A stretch of DNA of 64,000 nt, taken from Aminobacter carboxidus (GTDB taxonomy: Bacteria > Pseudomonadota > Alphaproteobacteria > Rhizobiales > Rhizobiaceae). The stretch covers positions 310,001 to 374,000 of the forward strand of contig NZ_JACZEP010000006.1 of the NCBI RefSeq assembly GCF_014863355.1, read 5' to 3'. Made by a program: the position numbers and the translations under genes. The notes beneath the pieces were generated by a model. That model was not told the origin of the DNA and did no database searches. It saw only the letters and a list, made by a program, of their open reading frames with translations. Shown here in pieces: positions 1-9,203 of the stretch; the first letter of the stretch is position 1; every line of letters begins with the position of its first letter.

Positions 1-229
1 TGAGCCGGTGCGTGGCCGGATAACGGAAGGCGAGGAACAGGTTGAGCCAGGCGGAACTGGCGATGAGCGCGAAACACAGGCTCACCGGCAACGGGAATTC
101 GAGCCAGTAGGCGACCACCACGACGGTGAAACTCTGACCGACGATGGCAAGCCAGCGCAGGCGGATCAGCGTGTTGAGCCGGAGCCTGTGGCTCTGCTGG
201 AGGTCGGGCGCGCGCATCAGTGAGTTCAT
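1..229 (-). CDS. actS: Sensor histidine kinase ActS/RegB family, N-terminal part (cut by window edge)
   Basis: Open frame read leftward from an ATG at 229 to the window edge without a stop; 76 residues are visible and the rest of the gene lies outside. The fragment starts MNSLMRAPDLQQSHRLRLN, followed by LIRLRWLAIVGQSF and then two hydrophobic segments separated by a short polar turn (WLEFPLPVS), ending at WLNLFLAFRYPATHRL. The arginine-rich start of the first membrane helix and the WLN-L-F-RYP pattern are what I know from RegB/PrrB/ActS redox-responsive kinases of alphaproteobacteria, which control respiration, carbon and nitrogen fixation or acid tolerance with the partner ActR/RegA. The kinase core (H box, redox Cys) cannot be seen, so identity rests on the N-terminal membrane segment only. 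Confidence 0.7.
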   Translation of the reverse strand, partial: MNSLMRAPDLQQSHRLRLNTLIRLRWLAIVGQSFTVVVVAYWLEFPLPVSLCFALIASSAWLNLFLAFRYPATHRL

Positions 230-282
230 GCCAGCTATATGCGCTGCAAGGCGCGCCCGCGCCAAGCCCTGGCTTGTTGTTT

Positions 283-467
283 GAGCATGATCTTGTCCGA
301 AAACCGGCATCCACTTTTCGGGATCATGCTTCAATTGTCTGAGCATGGTCTTATCCGAAAACCGGCATCCACTTTTCGGGACCATGCTTCAATTGTCTGA
401 GCATGATCTTGTCCGAAAGCCGGCATCCACCGTTCGCTACCCGCACCTTGGGTTCGGGATCATGCTT
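283..467. repeat. Three tandem palindromic units (58-bp period)
   Basis: Units begin at 283, 341 and 399. Each has an arm GAGCATGATC/GATCATGCTT enclosing CCGAAAACCGGCATCCAC-type sequence, and units are joined by CAATTGTCT. Unit 2 reads GAGCATGGTC with GACCATGCTT, so the change in one arm is compensated in the other. Unit 3 is lengthened by about 20 bases in the loop and its last base touches the hrpB stop codon. The same family occurs at 5179-5223. Such units are common between genes in rhizobia; here they may act as the hrpB 3' end hairpin. Confidence 0.85.
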
Positions 468-2929
468 CAGGTGCCGCGCGGTTTGGCGCGGGCGGTTGCC
501 TGGGCCTCCAGCGGATTGTCGGGCCAGACATGCCTGGGATAGCGGCCGCGCATGTCGGAGCGCACGTCGGCCCATGAGCCGCGCCAGAAGCCGGGCAGGT
601 CGCGCGTCGTCTGGATCGGCCGATGCGCCGGCGACAGCAGTTCGAGCGTCAGTGGCACGGTGCCGCCGGCGATCGAGGGATGCTTGTCCATGCCGAACAG
701 CTCCTGCACACGCACCGCCAAGACCGGCCACTCGCCATCGTAGCGGATCGGCACATGGCTGCCGGACGGGGCGCTGAAATGGGTCGGCGCCAGCGAGCCG
801 ATCTTGCGCTGGAGATCGTGCGGGACGAGTGACAACAGGGCGTCGTGGACCAAGCCGGCGCCGATGCGGGCGAACGACGCCTCACCACGCAGGAACGGCA
901 GCAGCCATTCCTCGATACGGTCGAGCAGCGCTTCCTCGGACATGTCGGGCCAAGGCTCGCCGAGGCCGCGATGCAGCCAGGTCAGACGCTGGCGCAGCGT
1001 TTCGGCCTCCTTGCCCCAGTCGAGCAGGTCGAGGCCATGGGTTCGCAGCGCTTCGACAATGGCACGGTCGGCCTCCTCGCCCTTCGGCGCCGGCAACATG
1101 CGCTCGGACAGGGTGACCGCGCCGATGCGGATAGTTTCGCGGACGCGGACCGTACGCTTGTCCTTGTCGAAACTGGCTTCGGTCTTGCGCTGCAGATGGC
1201 TCGCCAGGACATCGCGAATGTCGGCCTCGCTCACCGCCGCGGTGGACGAGATGCGGGCGTTCTGCGCCTTGCCCTGCAGATCGGCGACGACGAGGTACTG
1301 CTCGCCGGCGAGCGGATCGGCGGCGTCGACTGACGCGCCGCTGCCATTGGCGAGCACGAAACGCCCGCGTTCGCCGCGTGCCTTGGCGACGCGGTCGGGC
1401 CAGGCGAGGAGGAGAAGGGCGCCTATTGAGGTCGAGCCGGCCTGCGCAGCCTTGCCGTCGCCCGCATGACGCGCCAACCGCTCCGCCAGTTGCCGGGCGG
1501 CGTTGGCACGCGGCGAGCGCTCGGAGCGGAAGCGCTGCAGGCGGCGTTCGAGATCGGCGCTGTCGCCGCCAAGTCCGCGTTCGGTCATCAGCACGGCAAG
1601 CTGTGCTGCCTCAAGTGCCGCACCCTGGCGCGCGGCTTCAGCGACCATGTGGGCGAGACGGACAGGCAGCGCCAGCTTGCGCATCGCCTGGCCGGAGGGC
1701 GTCAGGCGACCGTCGGCGTCGATGGCGTCGAGCTCGACGAGAAGTGCCCTCGCCTCGGCCAAGGCAGGTGCTGGCGGCGTGTCGAGGAAGGCGAGCGTCG
1801 AGGGGTCGGCGACACCGAAGGCGGCGCAGTCGAGCAGGAAGCCGGACAGGTCGGCCTCTGTTATCTCGGGTGGCGAGAAGGCGGGCAGTGCGGCAGTCTG
1901 CTCGGCGCGCCACAGGCGCACGGCGACGCCGGGGCTGGTGCGGCCGGCACGTCCGGCGCGCTGGTCGGCAGCGGCGCGCGAGGCACGAACGGTTTCGAGG
2001 CGGGTCAGGCCACTCGCTGGTTCGTATTTCGGCAGGCGCGACAGACCGGAATCGATGACGACACGAACGCCGTCGATGGTGATCGAGGTCTCAGCGATGG
2101 CAGTGGCAAGCACCACCTTGCGGCGGCCTGCGGGCGCCGGCTTGATCGCCGCATCCTGCGCCTTGCCGTCGAGCATGCCATACAGCGGCACGATGTCGGT
2201 GTCGGCATTGATGCGGCCGTCGAGGCGCTCGGCGGTGCGCTCGATCTCGCGCTGGCCGGGCAGGAAGGCAAGCACGCTGCCCGGCTCGCTGGCCAAGGCA
2301 TCGCGGATCGCCTTGGCCATGGCGTCCTCGATGGCAACGCCGGCCGGGCGCTCGTCATAACGGATGTCGACAGGGAAGCTGCGGCCCTGGCTTTCGATGA
2401 CCGCAGCACCGTCGAGCAGCCTTGAAACGCGGGCGCCGTCGAGCGTCGCCGACATGACGATCAGACGGAGGTCAGGCCGCAACGCTCCCTGCACGTCGAG
2501 CGCCAAGGCAAGGCCGAAATCGCCATCAAGCGAGCGCTCGTGGAACTCGTCGAACAGCACGGCTGACACACCGGGCAGTTCGGGGTCGTCGAGGATCATG
2601 CGGGCCAGCACGCCCTCGGTGACGACGAGGATTTTCGTCCGCGCGCTGACCTTGTTTTCCATGCGCATGGCGTAGCCGACAATCCCACCCGGCTCCTCGC
2701 CGAGCAGCGAGGCCATGCGGCGGGCGGCAGCACGCGCGGTAAGCCGGCGCGGTTCGAGCAGGATGATCCTGCCGTCGCCGCGCCACGGCGCATCGAGCAA
2801 TGCCAGCGGCACAAGCGTCGTCTTGCCGGCTCCGGGCGGTGCGACCAGCACGGCGCTGTTACCGGCAACAAGTGCCTCGGCAAGTTGCGGCAAGACCGCC
2901 GTCACCGGCAGGTCGGGGAGCTTGGTCAT
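467..2929 (-). CDS. hrpB: ATP-dependent RNA helicase HrpB
   Basis: 820-residue DExH-box helicase of full family length. Visible motifs in order: Walker A APPGAGKTT (about 30-38), DEFH (127-130), SAT (160-162), then the helicase C-terminal half with QRAGRAGR, followed by the HA2 region and the HrpB-specific C-terminal domain ending in a short basic tail. HrpB proteins are predicted RNA helicases whose cellular task in alphaproteobacteria is poorly known. The gene is leftward, ends inside the tandem repeats at 399-467, and is followed in the same direction by the actS fragment; the 237-bp gap with hairpins suggests separate transcription. The ATG at 2929 gives the expected N-terminus MTKLPDLPV and needs no alternative. 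Confidence 0.95.
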   Translation of the reverse strand: MTKLPDLPVTAVLPQLAEALVAGNSAVLVAPPGAGKTTLVPLALLDAPWRGDGRIILLEPRRLTARAAARRMASLLGEEPGGIVGYAMRMENKVSARTKILVVTEGVLARMILDDPELPGVSAVLFDEFHERSLDGDFGLALALDVQGALRPDLRLIVMSATLDGARVSRLLDGAAVIESQGRSFPVDIRYDERPAGVAIEDAMAKAIRDALASEPGSVLAFLPGQREIERTAERLDGRINADTDIVPLYGMLDGKAQDAAIKPAPAGRRKVVLATAIAETSITIDGVRVVIDSGLSRLPKYEPASGLTRLETVRASRAAADQRAGRAGRTSPGVAVRLWRAEQTAALPAFSPPEITEADLSGFLLDCAAFGVADPSTLAFLDTPPAPALAEARALLVELDAIDADGRLTPSGQAMRKLALPVRLAHMVAEAARQGAALEAAQLAVLMTERGLGGDSADLERRLQRFRSERSPRANAARQLAERLARHAGDGKAAQAGSTSIGALLLLAWPDRVAKARGERGRFVLANGSGASVDAADPLAGEQYLVVADLQGKAQNARISSTAAVSEADIRDVLASHLQRKTEASFDKDKRTVRVRETIRIGAVTLSERMLPAPKGEEADRAIVEALRTHGLDLLDWGKEAETLRQRLTWLHRGLGEPWPDMSEEALLDRIEEWLLPFLRGEASFARIGAGLVHDALLSLVPHDLQRKIGSLAPTHFSAPSGSHVPIRYDGEWPVLAVRVQELFGMDKHPSIAGGTVPLTLELLSPAHRPIQTTRDLPGFWRGSWADVRSDMRGRYPRHVWPDNPLEAQATARAKPRGT

Positions 2930-3190
2930 CGGTTACGTTTCCGGCCTTTTTGCCGCGTGGGCGGTGAGCCGGCAATATCAGCGGAAGCGGGCATGAGGCA
3001 ACACGGTCGACACCGGAAGCACGGGCACCTGTGCAACAATGGCCGAGGTGCTGCCGTTGCCGCCAAAGCCTGCCCAGCATTCTTACGGTCCGTCGCGAGG
3101 ATTGATCGCGACCGCTGCCGGCAGCCCTTTCCCCGCCTGAAACGAGGCTCATGTGACGATCACCTGACAGTTTTGCGACAGGAGAGGCCC

Positions 3191-3922
3191 ATGACGCAGC
3201 TTATCGGCACAGCAGTGCATGACGCTCCGGCGAACGTCGAGCAGCGTGACCGGTCCTGGTTGCCGGCCTGCGCGATATCAGTGATGAGCGCGGTCACCGT
3301 CACGGCTGCCCTCGCCGCTGTTTTCGCGCCCGGCATCCGCTCGATGTTGCTGCATGAGGACGGCATCATCGAGATGGGCACCGTCGTTTTCCTTGCGGCG
3401 GCCGTGGTTGGCGCGGGTGCTGCGGCAGTGCTTTCGGGGCTGCGCCTGCTACTGGCATTGGCGGGGTTGATCGGGCTCGCCGAACTGCTCGACGAGACAA
3501 GCTTCGGATCGCGCCTGTTCGGGTTCGAGCCGCTGCCGCTTTATGGCGGCGGGCAGCTCGACGGATTCCACGACCTGCTGATCCTGGCATTTCGGCTGCT
3601 GCAGGGCGTCAGCCAGAACCTTGCCTGGCTGCTGGTTGGCCTGATGCTGGTACTGTCGGCCGGGCTGGTCCTGTTTGCGCTGCGCCAGACAGCACGCAAC
3701 ATGGCGGGGTCGACGACGCCGCTCTCCGGCCATGTACTTTTGTTGTTGCATGTCGGCCTCATCGGCCTGGCGCAGGTCATCGACATCGCAGCATCGTCGC
3801 GCGCGCTCGCCGCCGTCGAAGAGGTGCTCGAACTCAACGCCGCGATATTGCTGGCATTTTATGTGGTGCAGGTGGGGTGGGTGGAATCCGCTCGCAGCAT
3901 TTGGGCAAGGAAGACGCCCTGA
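3191..3922 (+). CDS. Multi-pass membrane protein of unknown function
   Basis: 243 residues beginning MTQLIGTAV; the start is chosen because AGGAGAGG lies just upstream (about 3179-3187) and everything 5' of it in this frame is low-hydrophobicity, shadow-like sequence. After a polar N-terminus of about 25 residues come six or seven hydrophobic stretches: roughly 28-50, 58-84, 85-100, 124-137, 143-164, 176-192 and 213-230. A polar loop near 95-120 (DETSFGSRLFGFEPLPLYG) would face one side of the membrane. I recognise no family motif; similar unnamed membrane proteins occur in rhizobia. It is monocistronic, flanked by a 261-bp gene-free gap upstream and a hairpin downstream, and converges with the oxidoreductase gene. 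Confidence 0.7.
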   Translation: MTQLIGTAVHDAPANVEQRDRSWLPACAISVMSAVTVTAALAAVFAPGIRSMLLHEDGIIEMGTVVFLAAAVVGAGAAAVLSGLRLLLALAGLIGLAELLDETSFGSRLFGFEPLPLYGGGQLDGFHDLLILAFRLLQGVSQNLAWLLVGLMLVLSAGLVLFALRQTARNMAGSTTPLSGHVLLLLHVGLIGLAQVIDIAASSRALAAVEEVLELNAAILLAFYVVQVGWVESARSIWARKTP

Positions 3923-3955
3923 AATGCCCCCTCTCCGTCACGGCTTTGAGTGACA

Positions 3956-3981
3956 CCTCTCCCCCACCGCGTGGGGCGAGG
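3956..3981. terminator. Hairpin between convergent genes
   Basis: CCTC-T-CCCCCAC, loop CGC, GTGGGG-C-GAGG forms a GC-rich hairpin between the membrane-protein gene and the convergent oxidoreductase gene. There is no run of T, so termination is only possible; the sequence also fits the short palindromic repeats scattered in this genome. Confidence 0.35.
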
Positions 3982-4000
3982 AATCCACGCTGCAAGGCCC

Positions 4001-5110
4001 CTACCTCACCCTCACCCACTTCTGCTCGGCGAACGACTGCGCCATGGCGTGCACTGTGCGCTCGATCTCCAGCCCTTCGTCGAAGTCGATGACGCGCGCC
4101 GGTTGACCAGCGATGCGTGCGAGCAGTTCACGGCACTCGATGGTCTTCAAGTCGTTGAAGCCGAGGCCGTGGCCGGGCGCGGGGATGAACTTGCCGTAGG
4201 GCGCGTGGGCGGGGGCCGCGAGAATGGTGCGGTAGCCCTGTTCGGTCGCACGGTCGGAGGTGACGTAGAGCTGGATCTCGTTGAAACGCTCCTGGTCGAA
4301 GACGATCGAACCCTTCGAACCGAAGATCTGGACCTGGATACGGCCCTTGCGGCCCCAGGCCGAGCGATTGACCAGAAGCGTGCCCGACACGCCGTTCTCC
4401 AGATGGATCAGGCTCGAGGCGATATCATAGGTCTCGACCGTGCGGCGACCGCCGCCTGTTACCTGCCGGTCTGGATAGGGTTTCGCCATGTCGCACATGA
4501 CCGAACCGACGCGGCCGAACAGCACTGATATCAGTGACAGCGGGTGGACGGCGAAATCGTCGAGCGCGCCATAGCCTGATGTCGCCTCGTGCTTCCAGAA
4601 GAACGGCGCGTCGGGATCGGCCATGAAGTCCTCGTCCATCTCGACGCGGAGATGGTTGACGTCGCCAATGAGCTTCTCGTCGAGCAGTTGGCCGATGTGG
4701 CGGATGGCCGGGCTCTGGACGTAGTTGTAGCCGAGTACGGCGACCTTGCCCGACTTGCGCGCGGCGGCGGCCATCGCCTCGGCTTCGGCGAGTGTCGGCG
4801 CCATCGGCTTTTCGCACCACAAATGCTTGCCGGCTTCGAGGATGGCGATGGCCATCTCGGGATGGAATTGATTGGGCGTGGTCAGCGAGACGATTTCGAC
4901 CTCGGGGTCGGCGATAACGGCGCGCCAGTCGCCGGAAGATTTCTCGAAACCGAGTTCAGACGCTCGTTGGGCAGCGAGGTCGGCATTGGCTTCGCCGAGA
5001 TGGACGAGCCGGGGCTTTTCCACGTCGCCGAACACTGTGCGCACCGAATTCCACGCCAGCGCATGGCACTTGCCCATGAAGCCGGTTCCGATAAGACCAA
5101 CACCTGTCAC
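4001..5110 (-). CDS. Gfo/Idh/MocA-family oxidoreductase
   Basis: 369 residues from a GTG at 5110. The N-terminal Rossmann motif GLIGTGFMGKCHALAW (about residues 5-20) binds NAD(P), and the EKP motif in WCEKPMAP is the family's catalytic lysine signature; the C-terminal half is the alpha/beta substrate domain. Members oxidise or epimerise sugars and polyols such as inositol; the substrate here cannot be told. The frame continues 33 codons further upstream to 5209, but that extension is a translated palindromic repeat (5179-5223) followed by linker, while GGGAG stands seven bases before the GTG; so the GTG start is preferred. It is divergent from the RpiR regulator, which is likely its controller. 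Confidence 0.85.
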   Translation of the reverse strand: MTGVGLIGTGFMGKCHALAWNSVRTVFGDVEKPRLVHLGEANADLAAQRASELGFEKSSGDWRAVIADPEVEIVSLTTPNQFHPEMAIAILEAGKHLWCEKPMAPTLAEAEAMAAAARKSGKVAVLGYNYVQSPAIRHIGQLLDEKLIGDVNHLRVEMDEDFMADPDAPFFWKHEATSGYGALDDFAVHPLSLISVLFGRVGSVMCDMAKPYPDRQVTGGGRRTVETYDIASSLIHLENGVSGTLLVNRSAWGRKGRIQVQIFGSKGSIVFDQERFNEIQLYVTSDRATEQGYRTILAAPAHAPYGKFIPAPGHGLGFNDLKTIECRELLARIAGQPARVIDFDEGLEIERTVHAMAQSFAEQKWVRVR

Positions 5111-5178
5111 TTCACGCTCTCCCGGTTTATAGAGCTTCGCATTCCAAGGCGTCGGAACGGGCTCAAACTTTTTGCCGG

Positions 5179-5223
5179 AGCATGATCTTATCCAAAAACC
5201 GGTTCCCACTTTTTGGGATCATG
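5179..5223. repeat. Palindromic intergenic repeat, same family as 283-467
   Basis: GAGCATGATC with GATCATGC at the other end encloses TTATCCAAAAACCGGTTCCCACTTTTTGG-like sequence in broken form; it matches the units at 283-467 in arms and loop. It lies in the 219-bp space between the divergent oxidoreductase and RpiR genes. Confidence 0.8.
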
Positions 5224-5329
5224 CCCATGACGGATTGAATAGTCGAATTTTGGCGAAAATGGAACATACGGTTCATTTTATTTGGACAGCCCGTGGTCCC
5301 GGCGTTATGGTGGAATAGGTGGAGGCGGA

Positions 5330-6208
5330 ATGGACGACATGGCAGAGACGATTTCGGAGGCGCTGCCGCGCGATTTCGAGGCGCTGAGGGCGCTGATCCT
5401 CGACCGCCGCCAGACGCTGCCGAAGCGCATCGCGCAGGTGGCGGCCTATGCGCTCGACAATCCCGACGAGATCGCCTTCGGCACAGCCGCCAGCATCGCG
5501 ACATCGGCGGGCGTGCAGCCCTCGACGCTGATCCGTTTTGCCCAGCATCTCGGCTATGACGGCTTCACCTCCTTGCAGCAGGTTTTCCGCGAAAGGCTGC
5601 GCGAGCGCACGACGTCTTATGAAGAGCGGCTGACGGTGGTGCGCGGCGACGCCGACGAAGGCACCTCCAATCGCCGCATCGTCGACGGTTTCCTGGCAGC
5701 GGCCAGCAAGTCGCTCGACGTGATGTCACGCAACCTCGACGACGACACACTCGACCGTGCCATCGACATCCTCAACGGCGCCGAGACGATCTATATCCTG
5801 GCGCGGCGCCGCTCATACCCGGTCGCCAGCTACATCGCCTATGCGCTGGGCAAGCTCGGCGTGCGCAGCCAGCTGATCGAATCCGCGTCGGGCCTCAGCC
5901 CCGAGATCATCTCGTTTGCCTCGTCCAGGGATGCGGTGATCGCCATCAGCTTCTCGCCCTATGCCTCGGCAACCGTCGAGGAGGCGCGCATTCTGTCGGC
6001 CAACAACGTGCCGGTCATCGCCATCACCGACAGCGCGTTTTCGCCCTTGGCGCAGTTTGCCAAGGTGTGGTTCGAGGTGGCCGAGGCCGATTTCGGCGGC
6101 TTCCGCTCGCTGGCCGCCACCATGGCGCTGGCGATGGGGCTGACCGTCGGCGTGGCCGAGATGCGACGCGGCCGCAAGGGCCGGAAATCGGCCAACTCCA
6201 AGGCTTGA
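5330..6208 (+). CDS. RpiR-family (HTH + SIS) transcriptional regulator
   Basis: 292 residues from the ATG at 5330, preceded by GGAGG (5321-5325). N-terminal HTH_6 domain (about 1-90) includes the recognition region SAGVQPSTLIRFAQHLGYDG; the C-terminal SIS phosphosugar-binding domain (about 120-265) includes IYILARRRSYPVASY and ISFSPYASATVE. RpiR proteins sense phosphorylated sugars and regulate sugar or polyol catabolism. A TTG at 5282 extends the frame by 16 glycine-rich residues but has no ribosome site. It is divergent from the Gfo/Idh/MocA oxidoreductase; the two probably form a small sugar or inositol-like catabolic unit, which is inference from position. The downstream ilvD is 141 bp away and probably separate. 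Confidence 0.88.
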   Translation: MDDMAETISEALPRDFEALRALILDRRQTLPKRIAQVAAYALDNPDEIAFGTAASIATSAGVQPSTLIRFAQHLGYDGFTSLQQVFRERLRERTTSYEERLTVVRGDADEGTSNRRIVDGFLAAASKSLDVMSRNLDDDTLDRAIDILNGAETIYILARRRSYPVASYIAYALGKLGVRSQLIESASGLSPEIISFASSRDAVIAISFSPYASATVEEARILSANNVPVIAITDSAFSPLAQFAKVWFEVAEADFGGFRSLAATMALAMGLTVGVAEMRRGRKGRKSANSKA

Positions 6209-6349
6209 AACCGCGCCTGAACTGCACGAAATGCATGGCAGCTGCCCGCAGTCATCATACCAGAGGTCTGCTGGGGCGAAAAATGGTTGACGCAAGGGCG
6301 ATAGTGGCTCAATCCCACTGTTAGCCATCTATTGTATGAGAGAGCCCCC

Positions 6350-8191
6350 ATGCCTGCTTATCGTTCGCGCACCACCACCCACGGCCGCAACATGGCGGGT
6401 GCCCGTGGCCTTTGGCGCGCCACCGGCATGAAAGACACCGATTTCGGCAAGCCGATCATTGCTGTCGTAAACTCCTTCACCCAGTTCGTGCCCGGTCACG
6501 TGCACCTGAAGGACCTCGGTCAGCTGGTCGCCCGCGAGATCGAGGCTGCCGGCGGCGTGGCCAAGGAATTCAACACCATCGCCGTCGACGACGGCATCGC
6601 CATGGGCCACGACGGCATGCTCTATTCGCTGCCGAGCCGCGAGATCATCGCCGACAGCGTCGAATACATGGTCAATGCGCATTGTGCCGACGCCATGGTC
6701 TGCATCTCCAATTGCGACAAGATCACGCCCGGCATGCTGATGGCCGCGATGCGCCTCAACATCCCTGCGGTGTTCGTTTCGGGCGGCCCGATGGAAGCCG
6801 GCAAGGTGGTGCTCGGCGGCAAGAACGTCGCGCTCGACCTGGTCGACGCCATGGTTGCCGCCGCCGACGACAAGGTTTCGGACGAGGACGTCAAGATCAT
6901 CGAGCGTTCGGCCTGCCCGACCTGCGGCTCGTGCTCGGGCATGTTCACCGCCAATTCGATGAACTGCCTGACCGAAGCGCTCGGCCTGTCGCTGCCCGGC
7001 AACGGCTCGACGCTGGCAACGCATGCCGACCGCAAGCGGCTGTTCGTCGAAGCCGGTCACCTGATCGTCGACCTCGCCCAGCGTTATTACGAGCAGGACG
7101 ACGAAAGCGTTCTGCCGCGCAACATCGCTTCCAAGGGCGCGTTCGAAAACGCCATGGCGCTCGACATCGCCATGGGTGGGTCGACCAACACGGTGCTGCA
7201 CATCCTGGCTACGGCGCATGAAGGCGAGATCGACTTCGACCAGGACGATATCGACGCGCTGTCGCGTAAGGTGCCGGTGCTGTGCAAGGTGGCGCCGGCC
7301 AAGGCCGATGTGCACATGGAAGACGTCCATCGCGCCGGCGGCATTTTTGCCATCCTCGGCCAGCTCGACAAGGCCGGCCTGCTCAACCGCGACCTGCCGA
7401 CCGTGCATACGGCGACGATCGGGGAAGCCATCGATCATTGGGACACCTCGCGGACCAAGAGCCAGGCCGTGCGCGACTTCTACCTCGCCGCCCCCGGCGG
7501 CGTGCCGACGCAGACAGCCTTCAGCCAGGACCGGCGATGGGACGATCTCGACCTCGACCGCGAAAAGGGCGTCATCCGCTCGGCCGAACATGCCTTCTCC
7601 AAGGACGGCGGCCTCGCCATATTGAAGGGCAACATCGCGCGCGACGGCTGCGTGGTGAAGACCGCCGGCGTCGACGAGTCGATCCTGAAATTCTCTGGCC
7701 CGGCGCGCGTGTTCGAAAGCCAGGACGCCTCGGTCAAGGCGATCCTTGCCAATGAGGTTGTGGCCGGCGACGTGGTGGTGATCCGCTACGAGGGCCCGAA
7801 GGGCGGCCCCGGCATGCAGGAAATGCTCTATCCGACCAGCTACCTCAAGTCGAAGGGCCTGGGCAAAGCCTGCGCGCTTCTGACAGACGGCCGCTTCTCG
7901 GGTGGTACATCGGGCCTGTCGATCGGCCACGTCTCGCCTGAGGCGGCGAATGGCGGCACGATCGGGCTGGTGCGCGAGGGCGACATCATCGACATCGACA
8001 TCCCCAACCGCACGATCAGCCTGCGCGTCGACGAAGCGACGCTCGCCGCCCGCCGCGCCGAACAGGACGCAAAGGGCTGGAAGCCGGTCGAAGTGCGCAA
8101 GCGCAAGGTGACCAAGGCGCTGAAGGCCTATGCCGCTTTCGCAACCTCGGCCGACCGTGGCGCGGTACGCGACCTCGGCGATTTCGAGTAG
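6350..8191 (+). CDS. ilvD: Dihydroxy-acid dehydratase
   Basis: 613 residues beginning [20 protein letters not shown], the conserved IlvD start; GAGAGAG lies six bases upstream, and a possible start six codons earlier is not needed. IlvD dehydrates 2,3-dihydroxy-isovalerate and 2,3-dihydroxy-3-methylvalerate, the third common step of valine, leucine and isoleucine synthesis in the cytoplasm. Iron-sulfur cluster cysteines are visible in SNCDKITPG and in [17 protein letters not shown], and the GGSTNTVLH and [10 protein letters not shown] motifs are intact. The length fits the 610-620-residue type I enzymes. The gene stands alone and ends in a strong rho-independent terminator. Confidence 0.97.
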   Translation: MPAYRSRTTTHGRNMAGARGLWRATGMKDTDFGKPIIAVVNSFTQFVPGHVHLKDLGQLVAREIEAAGGVAKEFNTIAVDDGIAMGHDGMLYSLPSREIIADSVEYMVNAHCADAMVCISNCDKITPGMLMAAMRLNIPAVFVSGGPMEAGKVVLGGKNVALDLVDAMVAAADDKVSDEDVKIIERSACPTCGSCSGMFTANSMNCLTEALGLSLPGNGSTLATHADRKRLFVEAGHLIVDLAQRYYEQDDESVLPRNIASKGAFENAMALDIAMGGSTNTVLHILATAHEGEIDFDQDDIDALSRKVPVLCKVAPAKADVHMEDVHRAGGIFAILGQLDKAGLLNRDLPTVHTATIGEAIDHWDTSRTKSQAVRDFYLAAPGGVPTQTAFSQDRRWDDLDLDREKGVIRSAEHAFSKDGGLAILKGNIARDGCVVKTAGVDESILKFSGPARVFESQDASVKAILANEVVAGDVVVIRYEGPKGGPGMQEMLYPTSYLKSKGLGKACALLTDGRFSGGTSGLSIGHVSPEAANGGTIGLVREGDIIDIDIPNRTISLRVDEATLAARRAEQDAKGWKPVEVRKRKVTKALKAYAAFATSADRGAVRDLGDFE

Positions 8192-8210
8192 GCTTGCGAC
8201 GGACGAAAGC

Positions 8211-8239
8211 AAAAGGGCCCGCATCGCGGGCCCTTTTTC
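8211..8239. terminator. Rho-independent terminator, probably bidirectional
   Basis: AAAAGGGCCCGC, loop ATC, GCGGGCCCTTTTT: a 12-bp perfect stem with T run on the + side and A run (T on the other strand) on the left, placed between ilvD and the convergent MerR gene. Confidence 0.92.
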
Positions 8240-8272
8240 GTTTGGCGTCTTCCACAAACCAGGATGGGCTGG

Positions 8273-9196
8273 TCACAGCGCCCCAGCCATCGCGGCGTTG
8301 ATCCAGCTCCATTCCTCGCTGATCGTGTCGGGCTGGCGGTCGCCTCTGACAATGCGGAGCAGCTCATAGTAGCGCGCGGAACGCGAGTGGTACTTGCGGT
8401 ATTGGCTGTCGTGCCACTCCAGGAACGCCCTGTCGGGCGTCCGGTTCATCGCCCTGGCCGAGCTTGCCAGCCAATCGCGGGCGATCGCCTTGCCGGTTTC
8501 GGACTCCGGCTTCTCGCCCTTGTCTATTGCCTCCCGGACGCGTGCGAAGGTCGCGTTGGACGCCTCGGCATAGGCGGCGGGATCGAACTCACCGTCCCAC
8601 ATCGACGACATGCTCTTGCGTAGCTCGGCGGCGTATTCCTTGTCCGAAACCAAGGCCATGATCTCGGTCCAGGCGTCGACCTGCTCGGGTGTGGGATCGT
8701 CAGGCAAATCCGGTGTCGAAGCGTCGATCATCTGCTTCTTCCATTCCGGCGAAACGTTCGCGTCGGAGGCCACATCTTCGAAGAAGCGCTCGATAGCGGC
8801 GCGGAATTCGCTCTGCGATAGTTTTGTCACGGTCCATATTCTCCTGAGGTCTTCTGTTGTCGGGTCGGGAACCCGGATGGCCGCCCTGAGGGCGGCCGCG
8901 ACACGGCGCTTGGATTTGATTTCCGCCTCGAGCGCCTTGAGCCTGAGCTCCAGCACTGCCGATATGGCGAGGCGGTTCGACAGGATCTTGCCGATCTCGG
9001 AGAGGCTCACGCCGGCATCGCGCAGGGCGAGGATAAGTCCGAGTCGTTCGAGGTCGGCTGCCGAATACATGCGGTAGCCGCTCTCCGCCCTCACCGTCGG
9101 GGGCAAAAGCCCCTTGTCGGAATAGAAACGCAGCTTGCGAACGGTGATGCCGCTCAGCCTCGAAAGCTCGCCGATGGTGTAGATCCTGTCGTCCAT
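8273..9196 (-). CDS. MerR-family regulator with TipAS antibiotic-binding-type domain
   Basis: 307 residues from an ATG at 9196 (MDDRIYTIGELSRLSG). Residues 1-75 are the MerR winged helix (TIGELSRLSGITVRKLRFYS, then GYRMYSAADLERL); about 80-115 the dimer helix; the C-terminal half (about 150-250) contains the TipAS globin-like pattern with DPTPEQVDAWTEIMALVSD and YAEASNATFARVREAI. TipAL-type proteins bind diverse, often thiopeptide-like, ligands and activate their own gene. No target gene is adjacent: the neighbours are ilvD and the CBS operon, so autoregulation is the only local target seen. The promoter directly upstream has the MerR long spacer and dyad. A 16-codon upstream extension lies over the promoter and is rejected. 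Confidence 0.9.
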   Translation of the reverse strand: MDDRIYTIGELSRLSGITVRKLRFYSDKGLLPPTVRAESGYRMYSAADLERLGLILALRDAGVSLSEIGKILSNRLAISAVLELRLKALEAEIKSKRRVAAALRAAIRVPDPTTEDLRRIWTVTKLSQSEFRAAIERFFEDVASDANVSPEWKKQMIDASTPDLPDDPTPEQVDAWTEIMALVSDKEYAAELRKSMSSMWDGEFDPAAYAEASNATFARVREAIDKGEKPESETGKAIARDWLASSARAMNRTPDRAFLEWHDSQYRKYHSRSARYYELLRIVRGDRQPDTISEEWSWINAAMAGAL

Positions 9197-9203
9197 GACA
9201 GCC

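Noticed and set aside
8-223. 71-residue plus-strand frame at the left edge
   Set aside because: It is antisense to the ActS/RegB-like membrane segment, which has the better protein pattern.
283-467. CRISPR array
   Set aside because: The three units are themselves palindromes joined by a constant nine-base linker; there are no variable spacers.
6329-8257. 642-residue open frame on the minus strand opposite ilvD
   Set aside because: Exact antisense of a fully conserved ilvD gene; composition is His/Arg/Ala-rich as expected from the complement of a GC-rich gene.
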